From Hyphomicrobiales bacterium (GTDB taxonomy: Bacteria > Pseudomonadota > Alphaproteobacteria > Rhizobiales > Rhizobiaceae), in NCBI GenBank assembly GCA_900469345.1, contig UBWZ01000008.1:124001-188000 (forward strand): a stretch of 64,000 nucleotides of DNA, written 5' to 3'. The first letter of the stretch is position 1. Every line of letters starts with the position of its first letter. Shown one piece after another: positions 23,950 to 32,898 of the stretch. The translations under genes were made by a program, and so were the position numbers. Below the pieces are notes generated by a model. It was not told where the DNA came from. It did no database searches and worked only from the letters and a program-made list of their open reading frames with translations.

Positions 23950-24513
23950 ATGAGCGACAAGAAGAACAAGAAAAAAGCGACGAGAGACCGCATAGAAAAG
24001 CCGAGGACCGTGCTGCAGCAGCTTGCAGTTGTTCCGGACAAGCTGTTTGCGCGCCCGTTTCGCCGTCAATATGCGTGCCTGTGCTTCCGCTACCGTCCGG
24101 ACGAAGAGGGATTCGAAATCCTGGTGGTGACGTCCCGCGACAGCGGTCGCTGGATCATCCCCAAGGGCTGGCCGATGAAACGCAAGACCGCTTACGAGGC
24201 GGCCGCCACGGAGGCCTGGGAGGAGGCGGGTGTTCGCGGCACGGTGCGCAAGAAGCCGGTCGGAAGCTACACCTATCTGAAGCTGCTGGACGACGGCGAC
24301 GTGGCGCCGGTGGCGGTCAGCGTCTTCCAGCTCGAGGTCCTCGAAAGCGTTGCGAAATTCAAGGAGCAGGGCGAGCGTCAGCTTGCCTGGGTCACGCCGG
24401 ACGAAGCAGCACGGCGGGTCCGCGAGCTTGAGCTGAAATCGCTGCTGGTCGGCTTCAGGCCGCAGGGCAGAACGTCGCGTCCCTCAGGCGTTCGGAAGCC
24501 GGGAAAAAGCTAG
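23950..24513 (+). CDS. Nudix hydrolase
   Basis: The product has 187 residues. After a very lysine-rich N-terminus (MSDKKNKKKATRDRIEK), the Nudix fold covers about 36-150. The Nudix box begins at GWPMKRKTAYEAAATEA and ends with WEEAGV (about 75-97). The metal-binding EExG is intact and the usual Arg before the first Glu is Thr. The pattern PKGWP before the box resembles diphosphoinositol polyphosphate phosphohydrolase-type members, which suggests a phosphorylated nucleotide or diadenosine polyphosphate substrate. It is divergent from the exonuclease gene. No ribosome site of note precedes the ATG at 23950. Confidence 0.88.
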   Translation: MSDKKNKKKATRDRIEKPRTVLQQLAVVPDKLFARPFRRQYACLCFRYRPDEEGFEILVVTSRDSGRWIIPKGWPMKRKTAYEAAATEAWEEAGVRGTVRKKPVGSYTYLKLLDDGDVAPVAVSVFQLEVLESVAKFKEQGERQLAWVTPDEAARRVRELELKSLLVGFRPQGRTSRPSGVRKPGKS

Positions 24514-24577
24514 CTGCCAGTTAAGCGTTGCGACCAACCGCATTGGTCGTCAGGCGTTTGACCGGCCGATCTTCTCG

Positions 24578-25507
24578 CTATGCGACCTGCAGCTGCCTGA
24601 CATCCTTCGGGCCGCCACTGGTCTTGTGGGCAAGGTCGTCGAGCATCTGGCGCGCCAGTTCGGTCGCCACATGGTGGGGCAGGTGGCCGACACCATCGAG
24701 CAGTTCCACGGCCACGGTCGGATGTTTGAGCTGCAGATAGCCGATATGCCACTGCGGCTGGATGACCCGGTCTTTCGTTCCGAAGAGGACGGACAGTTCC
24801 ATCTGCGCTGGCAAATCCGGAAGCACCTGCATGTCGCGGTTGAAGGCCCGCAACTCGTTGGCCATGGTCTGGATCGCCGCCGGGCTGACCACGTGATCGG
24901 CAGGCAGGCGTTCAAGATGCACGGGCAAGGTGTTGGGGAACGACGAGGAGCGCAGCCCCTTGTCGAGGAAGAAGGCCGGCCAGCGGCCGATCACCTGCTC
25001 GCGCACGACCGCACCCAGCATAGGCGCAACGGCCGCGCGCAGCACCAGAAACGGCTTGAACGGCACCGGCCTGCAGCAGGGCGAAAGGAGCAGCATGCCC
25101 CTGATCAGGTCAGGACGGCGGCTTGCCAGATGCAGCGCTGTCGCGCTGCCGATCGAATGGGCGACCAGCAGCGTATTGCTGATGCCCATATGGTCGAGCA
25201 GGCGCTCGAGCCAGTGCGACTGGCCGATCGGTCCGCGCTCGCCGGCGCCAAGCGGTGAGCTGTATCCATAGCCTGGACGATCGGGCGCAATGATCCGGAA
25301 GTCGGTGGTTTCAAACGGCATGACGACTTCTTCCGCAAGGCTTCCGCAGCCGTGCAGCATGACCACATTGGCGCCGTCGGGCTTTCCCGCCTCCAGAACG
25401 TGAACCTGATGAGAATCGATAAGGAGATTGTCCCCGCGTCGCGGAAGGAAGGGCTGCGTCTTTGTCATGGGGCGCGAAACGCCGCAAAAGCCTCGTTGTT
25501 CCAGCAT
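24578..25507 (-). CDS. Alpha/beta hydrolase
   Basis: The product has 309 residues. The oxyanion motif is in VVMLHGCGSLAEE (about 49-61), the nucleophile elbow in LLVAHSIGSATAL (about 112-124, Ser in AHSIG), the acid in LFGTKDRVIQP (about 241-251) and the catalytic His in GVGHLPHH (about 273-280). It is a serine hydrolase of esterase or haloperoxidase-like type with an unknown substrate. There is no signal peptide. The start could be the ATG at 25507 or the one at 25468 (MTKTQPFLPRRG), and neither has a strong ribosome site. It stands alone, divergent from the large hybrid kinase. Confidence 0.85.
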   Translation of the reverse strand: MLEQRGFCGVSRPMTKTQPFLPRRGDNLLIDSHQVHVLEAGKPDGANVVMLHGCGSLAEEVVMPFETTDFRIIAPDRPGYGYSSPLGAGERGPIGQSHWLERLLDHMGISNTLLVAHSIGSATALHLASRRPDLIRGMLLLSPCCRPVPFKPFLVLRAAVAPMLGAVVREQVIGRWPAFFLDKGLRSSSFPNTLPVHLERLPADHVVSPAAIQTMANELRAFNRDMQVLPDLPAQMELSVLFGTKDRVIQPQWHIGYLQLKHPTVAVELLDGVGHLPHHVATELARQMLDDLAHKTSGGPKDVRQLQVA

Positions 25508-25622
25508 TTTTCCGAGAGCCGGCGCGTCAAAAATGCTCCATTGGTTAACCTGTGTATTTGTTTAGCCAGGCCTGCCCTTTCCCTAGGGCGGAAGCTCAAC
25601 TACATAGAATGCGCAAATTACC

Positions 25623-28600
25623 ATGGTTGCCATGACTCCCGACGCATTCGACTTTCTCGCACATGAGGGCAATCTTGCCCGACTGATCCGCAGCTTTGAC
25701 TGGGCCTCCACCTCATTGGGGTCACCGGAGCATTGGCCGGCAGTCGTCAAGGTGACGACGTCGACGATACTGCAGTCGCATGTTCCGATCGTCACCCTGT
25801 GGGGCGATGAAGGCATCATGATCTACAACGATGCCTACGCAGTGTTTGCCGGTGGCCGGCATCCGGAGCTGCTGGGCTCGAAAGTGCGAGAGGGCTGGGC
25901 GGAAGTCGCCGATTTCAACGATAACGTGATGAAGGTCGTGCTTGCGGGCGGCACGCTTGCCTATCGGGACACCGAACTGACGCTGTATCGCAGCGGCCAG
26001 CCCGAGCGCGTGTTCATGAACCTCGACTATTCGCCGGTCATGGATGATCGCGGCAAGCCGTTCGGCGTCATGGCGATCGTCGTCGAGACCACGGGCAAGG
26101 TGCGGGCGGAAAAGTGGCGGCTCGGCGAGCAGGAGCGCCTGCGCCGCATGTTCGAGCAGGCCCCGGGCTTCGTCGCGATGACCCGCGGTCCGGATCATGT
26201 TTTCGAAATGACCAACGCCGCCTATCGGCAGCTGATCGGCGATCGCGCCGTGGTCGGAATGAGCGTCCGGGAAGCTCTGCCGGATCTCGCGGACCAGGGC
26301 TATTTCGAGCTGATCGACCAAGTCTATAGCACCGGCAAGCCTTACGAAGCACGTGCGCTTCCTGCCGATCTGCGCCTGCCCGATGACGCGGGGTCGGAGC
26401 GCAAGTATCTCGATCTCATCTTCCAGCCGGTGTTCGAGGATGACGGAAGCGTCACCGGCATCTTTATCCAGGGTGCGGATGTTACCGCCCGGGTCGGCGC
26501 CAGCGAGGCGCTCAAGGCAGGCGAGCGGGAAAGCCGCCAGATCCTCGACGGCGCAATCGATTACGCCATTCTGGCGCTCGACATGGACGGCAACGTGTTC
26601 CGCTGGAACGAGGGCGCGCGGCGGATCTTTGGCTGGACCGAGGAAGAGGCTCTTGGCCAATCCTGGGAAAAGCTCTTTGCGCCGGAAGACAGGGAAGCAG
26701 ACAGGCCCCGGCAGGCGATCGACGCGGCATGGCAAGTGGGAACGGCCCACCATGATCGCTGGCATGTGCGCAAATCCGGCGAGCGCTTCTGGGCAAGCGG
26801 CACCATCAGCCGTCTGCTGGACGAGGCGGGGCAGCCCGTCGGCCTGGTCAAGGTTTTAAGGGACCGCACGGAAGAGCATCTCGCCGCCCAGGCTCTGGCC
26901 GAGGCCGAAGCACGCTTGCGGCGTGCCCAGGAAGCCGGCGGCGTCGGCGTCTTTTCGCTCGACCTGCAGACAAGCCTTCTCAATCCGACCCCCGAATTCT
27001 GCAAGATCTACGGCCTGCCCGAGACTGGTGACATTCCGATCGAGATGCTCGAGCGCCTGGTCGTCGAAGAGGACCGCGATGCCGCCTCCAATGCCGGAAG
27101 CCGCAGCACCGCAAGTTCGCCGCTCCAGGTCGAATACCGCATCCGTCGCGCCAATGACGGGCAGAAGCGGGTCATTGCCCGCAGGGGCGAGTTCGAGCGG
27201 GACGCGAACGGCAAGCCGATCCGCTTCGTCGGCGTCGTGCAGGATATTACCGAGCGCCGAAGGGCGCAGCGCGAGATCCGCGAAAGCGAGGCGCGCTTTC
27301 GGGCTTTGACGCAGGCGATCCCCAACCATGTCTGGACGGCGCAGTCGGATGGCATGATGGAATGGTTCAACGATCGGACCTACGACTATTCGGGCGCCGA
27401 AAAGGGTGCTCTCAACGGCGACAACTGGTTGCGGATCGTGCATCCGGACGACGTGTCGGCAACCTCTGCCGCTTGGCAGAAGGCGATCGCTGCCGGCGAC
27501 ACCTACCAGATGGAATACCGGCTGCGTCATCGAAGCGGGGTCTTCCGCTGGCATATCGTGCGCAGCGTTCCCATCAAGGACGAGACCGGCCGGATCGTCC
27601 GCTGGATCGGCACCAACACCGATATCGAGGAGCAGCGCAAAAGCCAGGCCCAGTTGGAAGAGCTCAACCGGACGCTCGAGCAACGCGTGACAGACCGCAC
27701 CGCCGAGCGCGACCGGATGTGGCGGCTGTCGACCGACATCATGCTGGTTGCCGACCTCCAGGCCACTGTCGTGTCGGTCAATCCGGCCTGGAAGTCGATC
27801 CTCGGTTGGGAGGAGCACGAACTCGTCGGCCGCTCCTTCATGGATCTGATCCACCCCGAGGACCTTGTGGCAACGCTCGCCGAGGTCGGCAAGCTGAGGG
27901 ATGGCGTGACCACCTTCTCCTTCGAAAACCGCTACCGCGCCAAGGACGGCAGTTACCGGATCATCTCCTGGACGGCGGTTCCGGACGACGCCTACATCCA
28001 CGCAAACGGTCGCGACGTGACGGAAGAGCGTGACGCCGCCAAGGCGCTGCGCGCCACCGAGACTGCCCTCCAACAGGCCCAGAAGATGGAGGCGATCGGC
28101 AATCTGACGGGCGGTGTCGCGCACGACTTCAACAACCTTTTGCAGGTCGTTGCCGGCAACCTCCAGCTGCTTGCCAAGGATGTGGTGGGCAACGACAAGG
28201 CGCAGCGACGCATCACCAGCGCCCTGGCCGGCGTCGATCGCGGCGCAAAGCTTGCGGCCCAGCTCCTCGCCTTTGGCCGTCGCCAGGCGCTCGATCCCCG
28301 GGTCGTCAATGTCGGGCGGCTGATCGGAACCATGGACGAGATGCTCCGCCGCACCATCGGCGAGGGCATCGAGGTCGAGACCATGGTCTCGGCCGGCCTT
28401 TGGAACACGCTCGTCGATCCCATGCAGATGGAAAACGCGGTTCTCAACCTTGCGATCAACGCGCGCGATGCGATGGAGGGGTTCGGCAAGCTGACGATCG
28501 AGGTGGGCAATGCCTATATCGACGAGACCTACACGCGCCTGCACGACGACGTTTCGGAAGGCCAGTTTGTGTCGATCTGCGTGACTGACACCGGCACCGG

Positions 28601-29657
28601 CATGCCGCCCGAGCTGATCGCCAAGGTTTTCGAACCTTTCTTCACCACCAAGCCGGAAGGCAAGGGCACCGGTCTCGGTCTTTCCATGGTCTACGGCTTC
28701 GTCAAGCAGAGTGGCGGTCACGTCAAGATCTACAGCGAGACCGGCCATGGCACGACCGTGAAGATCTACCTGCCGCGCTCCCTGCAGAACGAGGACCTGG
28801 AGGTCACGCCTGCAGAACTGACCGTCGAAGGCGGCCAGGAGACGATCCTTGTGGCTGAGGACGACGAGGGCGTGCGCGCGACTGTCGTTGAACTCCTGCA
28901 GGAGCTTGGCTACCGCGTCCTGAAAGCGCCGGATGCCAGTGCAGCCCTGACGATCATCGAGAGCGGCGTGCCGATCGACATGCTGTTTACCGACGTGGTC
29001 ATGCCTGGGCCGCTGAAGAGCGCGGACGTCGCTCGCAAGGCAAAGCAGCGCCTGCCGGGCCTCGCCGTCCTCTTCACCTCCGGCTACACCGAAAACTCGA
29101 TCGTCCATGGCGGAAGGCTCGATCCGGGCGTGCAGCTGCTTTCCAAGCCCTATACGCGCGAAGCGCTGGCGCGCAAGATCCGCTATGTGCTCGACCAGGA
29201 AAAGCAGGCAAAGCCGCGACCGGCCCAGACCGAAGAGGCACCGCTGGAAGAGGCCTCGCCTGCGGTCGTGCCAGAAGCAGCGCCGGTTAGTACCGAGCCG
29301 GCCAGGCGGCAGCTGGTCCTTCTCGTCGAAGATAACAGCCTGATCCGCATGGCGACCGCCGACATGCTCGCCGACCTTGAATACGAAGTCGCCGAAGCCG
29401 GTTCGGCCGAGGAAGCGCTTCCCGTTCTGGAGGAGGGTGGTGTCGATATCCTCGTCTCTGATCTCGGCCTGCCGGGCATGTCGGGCGAAGCCTTGTGTCA
29501 GGAAGTCCGCCGGCGCTGGCCGGCGATCGGCATCGTGTTTGCAACCGGTGCCAATGACAGCCCGGTCCTCGACGACGCCTCTCGTACGGCCCATCTGCCG
29601 AAACCGCACGGCATGACGGAGCTGAGAGCTGCCCTCGAGGCTATCCGCTCAGCCTGA
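25623..29657 (+). CDS. Hybrid sensor histidine kinase with six PAS modules and two receivers
   Basis: The product has 1344 residues and no membrane span, so it is a cytoplasmic sensor. Six PAS-type modules lie at about 25-165, 175-300, 310-425, 430-550, 560-680 and 700-805. The HisKA domain has His834 in GGVAHDFNNLLQVV. The ATPase domain (about 930-1060) has the N box ENAVLNLAINARDAM and the G motifs DTGTGMP and GTGLGLSMVYG. Two receivers follow: about 1078-1190 (Asp in LFTDVVMPG) and 1235-1340 (Asp in LVSDLGLPGM, ending SKPY and PKPH motifs). Phosphate could pass His to Asp internally. It starts at the ATG at 25623 or 25632. The next three genes on the strand are two receivers and an HWE kinase, so this appears to be one signalling group. 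Confidence 0.92.
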   Translation: MVAMTPDAFDFLAHEGNLARLIRSFDWASTSLGSPEHWPAVVKVTTSTILQSHVPIVTLWGDEGIMIYNDAYAVFAGGRHPELLGSKVREGWAEVADFNDNVMKVVLAGGTLAYRDTELTLYRSGQPERVFMNLDYSPVMDDRGKPFGVMAIVVETTGKVRAEKWRLGEQERLRRMFEQAPGFVAMTRGPDHVFEMTNAAYRQLIGDRAVVGMSVREALPDLADQGYFELIDQVYSTGKPYEARALPADLRLPDDAGSERKYLDLIFQPVFEDDGSVTGIFIQGADVTARVGASEALKAGERESRQILDGAIDYAILALDMDGNVFRWNEGARRIFGWTEEEALGQSWEKLFAPEDREADRPRQAIDAAWQVGTAHHDRWHVRKSGERFWASGTISRLLDEAGQPVGLVKVLRDRTEEHLAAQALAEAEARLRRAQEAGGVGVFSLDLQTSLLNPTPEFCKIYGLPETGDIPIEMLERLVVEEDRDAASNAGSRSTASSPLQVEYRIRRANDGQKRVIARRGEFERDANGKPIRFVGVVQDITERRRAQREIRESEARFRALTQAIPNHVWTAQSDGMMEWFNDRTYDYSGAEKGALNGDNWLRIVHPDDVSATSAAWQKAIAAGDTYQMEYRLRHRSGVFRWHIVRSVPIKDETGRIVRWIGTNTDIEEQRKSQAQLEELNRTLEQRVTDRTAERDRMWRLSTDIMLVADLQATVVSVNPAWKSILGWEEHELVGRSFMDLIHPEDLVATLAEVGKLRDGVTTFSFENRYRAKDGSYRIISWTAVPDDAYIHANGRDVTEERDAAKALRATETALQQAQKMEAIGNLTGGVAHDFNNLLQVVAGNLQLLAKDVVGNDKAQRRITSALAGVDRGAKLAAQLLAFGRRQALDPRVVNVGRLIGTMDEMLRRTIGEGIEVETMVSAGLWNTLVDPMQMENAVLNLAINARDAMEGFGKLTIEVGNAYIDETYTRLHDDVSEGQFVSICVTDTGTGMPPELIAKVFEPFFTTKPEGKGTGLGLSMVYGFVKQSGGHVKIYSETGHGTTVKIYLPRSLQNEDLEVTPAELTVEGGQETILVAEDDEGVRATVVELLQELGYRVLKAPDASAALTIIESGVPIDMLFTDVVMPGPLKSADVARKAKQRLPGLAVLFTSGYTENSIVHGGRLDPGVQLLSKPYTREALARKIRYVLDQEKQAKPRPAQTEEAPLEEASPAVVPEAAPVSTEPARRQLVLLVEDNSLIRMATADMLADLEYEVAEAGSAEEALPVLEEGGVDILVSDLGLPGMSGEALCQEVRRRWPAIGIVFATGANDSPVLDDASRTAHLPKPHGMTELRAALEAIRSA

Positions 29658-29685
29658 CAATCGCTCAGCTTATGCGGTTTTGATT

Positions 29686-29711
29686 GGAACGTGTCGCCAG
29701 TTTCCGTTGTT
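29686..29711 (+). promoter_or_regulatory. EcfG (general stress sigma) promoter candidate
   Basis: GGAAC (29686-29690) is followed after 17 bp by TGTT (29708-29711). The alphaproteobacterial EcfG consensus is GGAAC-N16/17-CGTT, so there is one mismatch. It lies 59 bp upstream of the atypical receiver gene, whose genomic company (PAS and HWE kinases) suits the general stress response. Confidence 0.4.
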
Positions 29712-29769
29712 CTTGAAGGGAAGGTGCAGATGATTTGCACCCGCCTACAAGAACTGAGGCCTGGATCTC

Positions 29770-30165
29770 ATGCGTATACTCGTCGTCGAAGATGAATGCC
29801 TGCTTGCCATGAATCTCGAATCCATGCTGGGCGATCTGGGCCATCTGGTGGTCGGATCGGCTGGAAACAGGCAGGAGGCGCTGAGCGCAGCCAATGAGGC
29901 CGACCTCGCCTTTGTCAACGTCAGGCTGAGCGACGGTGCGACGGGGCCGGAAATCGCCGAGGAGCTGCGGGCAGCGCACGGCGTCACGGTCGTCTTCACG
30001 ACCGGTAGTCCCGAAATGGTCTCCGACGATGGGGCGGAAGTGGTCAACAAGCCCTACGACGAGGAAATGATCGCCTCTGCCGTCGACCATGCCGCAGCCG
30101 CCCATCGCCGCAAGCTGCGGGCGGAATCGCTGGCGGAGATCCGTGGGCCTGCTGCTGCGATCTGA
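29770..30165 (+). CDS. Single-domain receiver lacking the phospho-acceptor aspartate
   Basis: The product has 131 residues and is one receiver (REC) domain with a short helical tail. The acidic pair is present (VVEDE, Glu7/Asp8), as are the Thr of VVFTTGS and the Lys of VVNKPYD. The position of the phosphorylated Asp is occupied by Asn50 in DLAFVNVRLSDG (codon AAC at 29917-29919). Such receivers cannot be phosphorylated normally and usually act as constitutive partners or sinks. No output domain is present. It lies 112 bp after the hybrid kinase and 32 bp before the HWE kinase gene, with a possible stress-sigma promoter of its own. Confidence 0.85.
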   Translation: MRILVVEDECLLAMNLESMLGDLGHLVVGSAGNRQEALSAANEADLAFVNVRLSDGATGPEIAEELRAAHGVTVVFTTGSPEMVSDDGAEVVNKPYDEEMIASAVDHAAAAHRRKLRAESLAEIRGPAAAI

Positions 30166-30197
30166 GCTCGCCAGTCGAAGCTGCGTTTGGCGCCCCA

Positions 30198-31430
30198 ATG
30201 TCCGTTTTGCGGGAACCTCATCAGATCGGCGACGTTATCGGATCGATGACTGAGCAGACGACATCCTTCGCTCGGAGCGATGGTCTTGCACTTGGCAATT
30301 CCAGAACCGCCCGGATCATTCTCGAGACCGAATGGTCCGGTACCGCACTCGGCAATCCACGTGATTGGCCAAACGCGTTGCTCGTGACACTGCGGCTCGT
30401 CCTCAATACCACCCAGCCGATTTGCCTTTGGTGGGGGCCCGATCTCGTCAATTTCCACAATGACGCCTATGAGCCTATGCTCGGCAACCGCAAATCCGAC
30501 GCAATCGGACGGCGGGCCCGCGATCTGTGGCCGGATGTCTGGGACGATGTGTCGCCCTTGGTCGAAAAGGCGCTGTCTGGAGAAGCAACGACCCTTTACG
30601 AACTGCCGCTGATGGTCACCCGCAACGGCTACCGTGAAAAGACCAACTGGACCTTCTCCTATTCGCCGGTTTTTGACGACGACGGCCATGTGGCAGGCAT
30701 GGTGAATATCGTCATGGAAGTGACCGAAACGGTGACGACGCGGCAGAAGCTGAGTGAGGCCTATGCCGCCGCCCAGGAGCATATCCGGGTCCAGCAGGAA
30801 CTGGTCGAGCAGCGCGAAGCGCTTCAAGCCGAACTGTCTCACCGCATGAAAAACACGGTCGCCATGACGCAGGCCGTGGTCTCCCAGTCGCTGCGCCACG
30901 CAAAGTCCATCGAGGAGGCCGTCGACGCCATCAACGGACGGCTGGTCGCGCTCACTCATGCGCAAGACCTTCTGGTCAAGGACAGTGCTCAGCGGGCCTG
31001 GTTCCGCGATGTCGTCGAGCGTACACTTGAACCTCATCGCGATCACGGTCATCGCTTTCACCTTCAGGGCCCCGACGTCGTTCTGGAAGGGCCTCAGGCT
31101 CTCGGATTGACGCTTGCCGTCCACGAACTCGCCACCAATTCGGCAAAATACGGTGCGCTCTCGGTAGAAGGCGGCACGGTTTCGATCGACTGGAGCCTTG
31201 ACGGGCACAAGCTCAGCTTCGCTTGGAAAGAAAATGGCGGCCCTCCGGTCGTGCCACCTTCGACCACGGGATTTGGGTCGCGCCTGAAGGACAGGATCGT
31301 TCCAGGCTACTTCAAGGGCAGCGGCAAGACGGTGTTCGAGCCGGACGGCGTTCGTTATTTGCTGACCGGACAGCTTGTTGTTGACGAAACGCAGTCGGCG
31401 CCATCTTTGCAGGCCGAGGGGTTCCCATGA
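30198..31430 (+). CDS. HWE family sensor histidine kinase
   Basis: The product has 410 residues. One PAS module covers about 40-180 and starts with the WSGTALGNPRDWPNAL pattern that also opens the neighbouring hybrid kinase. The coiled linker is followed by the phosphorylated His in AELSHRMKNTVAMTQAVV (about 210-227). The HWE ATPase domain follows, with LTLAVHELATNSAKYGAL (about 305-322) and WKENGGPPV (about 345) supplying the family's H and W-x-E residues. There is no membrane segment. HWE kinases are common in Rhizobiales and often feed general stress signalling. The stop overlaps the next receiver gene by four bases (ATGA), which makes that receiver its likely partner. A shorter start at 30246 is possible. 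Confidence 0.9.
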   Translation: MSVLREPHQIGDVIGSMTEQTTSFARSDGLALGNSRTARIILETEWSGTALGNPRDWPNALLVTLRLVLNTTQPICLWWGPDLVNFHNDAYEPMLGNRKSDAIGRRARDLWPDVWDDVSPLVEKALSGEATTLYELPLMVTRNGYREKTNWTFSYSPVFDDDGHVAGMVNIVMEVTETVTTRQKLSEAYAAAQEHIRVQQELVEQREALQAELSHRMKNTVAMTQAVVSQSLRHAKSIEEAVDAINGRLVALTHAQDLLVKDSAQRAWFRDVVERTLEPHRDHGHRFHLQGPDVVLEGPQALGLTLAVHELATNSAKYGALSVEGGTVSIDWSLDGHKLSFAWKENGGPPVVPPSTTGFGSRLKDRIVPGYFKGSGKTVFEPDGVRYLLTGQLVVDETQSAPSLQAEGFP

Positions 31431-31810
31431 CCGAACAACGATCGGTCCTGGTTGTCGAAGACGAGCCGCTTTTGCGGATGGACATCGTCGATTTCCTCGA
31501 GGACGCCGGCTATATCGTCTGGCAAGCGGAAAACTCCGTCGACGCCATCGACCTGCTGGTCCGTCACGGCGAGATCAGGCTTGTCATGACAGACGTCGAC
31601 ATGCCGGGCGGCATGGACGGCATCAAACTCGCAGCCTACGTCCGCGACCGCTGGCCGCCTCTCAAGATCATCGTTGTCTCCGGCTATCGAAGCGTGGCAA
31701 CCGAGGAGGTTCCGGCGGAAACGCGGTTCTTCTCCAAGCCCTACGACCCGAAGAGGATCGTCAAGACCGTTGGTACGCTGCTGGACGAAAGCAGATCTCC
31801 GAAAGAGTAG
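31427..31810 (+). CDS. Single-domain response regulator, partner of the HWE kinase
   Basis: The product has 127 residues and is a complete receiver domain. It has the acidic pair in VVEDEPLLRMD, the phospho-acceptor Asp in LVMTDVDMPGGMDG (about residue 55), and the Lys in FFSKPYDPKR. It has no output domain. The ATG overlaps the HWE kinase stop by four bases, so translation is coupled. It may work by phosphotransfer or protein contact. Compared with the receiver at 29770-30165, all catalytic residues are present. Confidence 0.9.
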   Translation: MTEQRSVLVVEDEPLLRMDIVDFLEDAGYIVWQAENSVDAIDLLVRHGEIRLVMTDVDMPGGMDGIKLAAYVRDRWPPLKIIVVSGYRSVATEEVPAETRFFSKPYDPKRIVKTVGTLLDESRSPKE

Positions 31811-31863
31811 TCGACATGGAACCAGTCGGGCGCCCGGCGGTTGGGTCGCTAGGAGATCTCCCC

Positions 31864-32169
31864 ATGCCGCCATCAAGACCTGTTTCCGAGCCGACGCCCT
31901 CCACACGAGGGATCTTGCGGCCGGCGCGTAAACAACCGTCCGCTTCGCCAGTCATGTCGATGGCAGCTCCGCGCTTGCGGGGTTATTCTTGGATGACGCT
32001 CATCTCCTCGAACATCGTCGTTCTCGGTATTTGGGTCCTGATCAACATTGGAATGTTTCCGGCCGTTCCCGCTTTCGACCCGACGTTCGTTGTCTTGGCC
32101 ATGGTCGTATCAGTCGAGGCGATTGCTGTCGCGACACTGGTAACGATCGGTCAGGCCAGGCTGTCGTGA
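31864..32169 (+). CDS. Shortened DUF1003-like membrane protein
   Basis: The product has 101 residues. A polar N-terminus is followed by two hydrophobic spans (about 47-62 and 73-93) with the pattern GIWVLINIGMFPAVPAFDP and SVEAIAVATLVTIGQ, which matches the core of DUF1003 proteins. The usual long helical tail after the second span is missing; the stop comes at QARLS. The upstream cytoplasmic part is also unlike the family. The ATG at 31864 follows AGGAG (31851-31855). An ATG at 31816 is in frame without a ribosome site. It may be a natural minimal form or a decayed copy. Confidence 0.55.
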   Translation: MPPSRPVSEPTPSTRGILRPARKQPSASPVMSMAAPRLRGYSWMTLISSNIVVLGIWVLINIGMFPAVPAFDPTFVVLAMVVSVEAIAVATLVTIGQARLS

Positions 32170-32302
32170 TTGAGTGAAAGGGTGTTCGGCCCGACGTGGC
32201 AATGCTCGCCCGGGCCGCGACGAAATCGCTGACGCCTGGGATTCAAGCCGCGCAACTTGCACGTCGCGCCATGCGGAGGGGGGGGGTTCGATGCCAAGAC
32301 CG

Positions 32303-32587
32303 TCAGGCCTTGGCGCTGGTCTCGTCGACGGAGGGCTGCTTGTTCTTGGAGTTCAGCACGAAGTCGACCGCATCACCGACGGTGAGGATCGTGTCGGCCG
32401 CATCGTCACCGATCTCGATGCCGAACGCTTCCTCGATCTCCATTACGATCTGAACCACTTCCAGTGAATCGGCGTCGAGATCATCCGCAAAGCTGGCGGA
32501 GTCGACAACCTTGCCGGCCTCAAGTCCCAACTGCTCCATGATGATCTCACGAACGCGGTCAGCCGTGTCAGATTGGGCATTTGCCAT
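32303..32587 (-). CDS. Acyl carrier protein (paralogue)
   Basis: The product has 94 residues, four-helix ACP in type, with the phosphopantetheine Ser41 in [12 protein letters not shown] and the helix III pattern [11 protein letters not shown]. It is about 15 residues longer than standard AcpP, through a C-terminal tail ([17 protein letters not shown]). The ATG at 32587 follows AAGGA. It stands alone, not beside fabG/fabF, so it is probably a specialised carrier rather than the housekeeping AcpP. The acyl cargo is unknown. Confidence 0.88.
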   Translation of the reverse strand: MANAQSDTADRVREIIMEQLGLEAGKVVDSASFADDLDADSLEVVQIVMEIEEAFGIEIGDDAADTILTVGDAVDFVLNSKNKQPSVDETSAKA

Positions 32588-32721
32588 GGTCATCCTTACC
32601 GTTGAGCGAAGGCACGCAATTGCCTTGTCCGCCGCGGGCAATTTCCGCTTGCGGCGCTGTACAGGTAGGATGGCAAAACCGATTTGTCGACCTGATACCG
32701 AATTAATTCCTGTCAGGTGGA

Positions 32722-32898
32722 TCAGCAGCCGGGATTTGCCGCCACGGCGGATGAAGCCGGAGTGTCGGCGCCCGGATTATTTTCGTTGGCGGGGAAATCC
32801 GGCTGGAAGAGCGGCTGCTCGGCCAGCTTTCGGGCGGTGGCGGCAAGCGACGCAAGCTGCTGGGCGATTTCGGAAAGCTGAGCCGATGCGTCGTCCAT
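32722..32898 (-). CDS. Small helical hypothetical protein, 58 residues
   Basis: The ATG at 32898 follows GAGGA. The first 28 residues ([20 protein letters not shown] onward) make an amphipathic helix with heptad-like Leu/Ile/Ala spacing, followed by a Pro/Asn/Ala-rich tail ending in Cys. There is no membrane segment. A long structured element (32954-33019) lies in its presumed 5' leader. Function unknown. Confidence 0.55.
   Translation of the reverse strand: MDDASAQLSEIAQQLASLAATARKLAEQPLFQPDFPANENNPGADTPASSAVAANPGC

Noticed and set aside
26856-29609. A 917-codon minus-strand frame opposite the hybrid kinase
   Set aside because: It has His/Arg/Asp-rich composition without family features, and the opposite strand encodes the kinase with all motifs.
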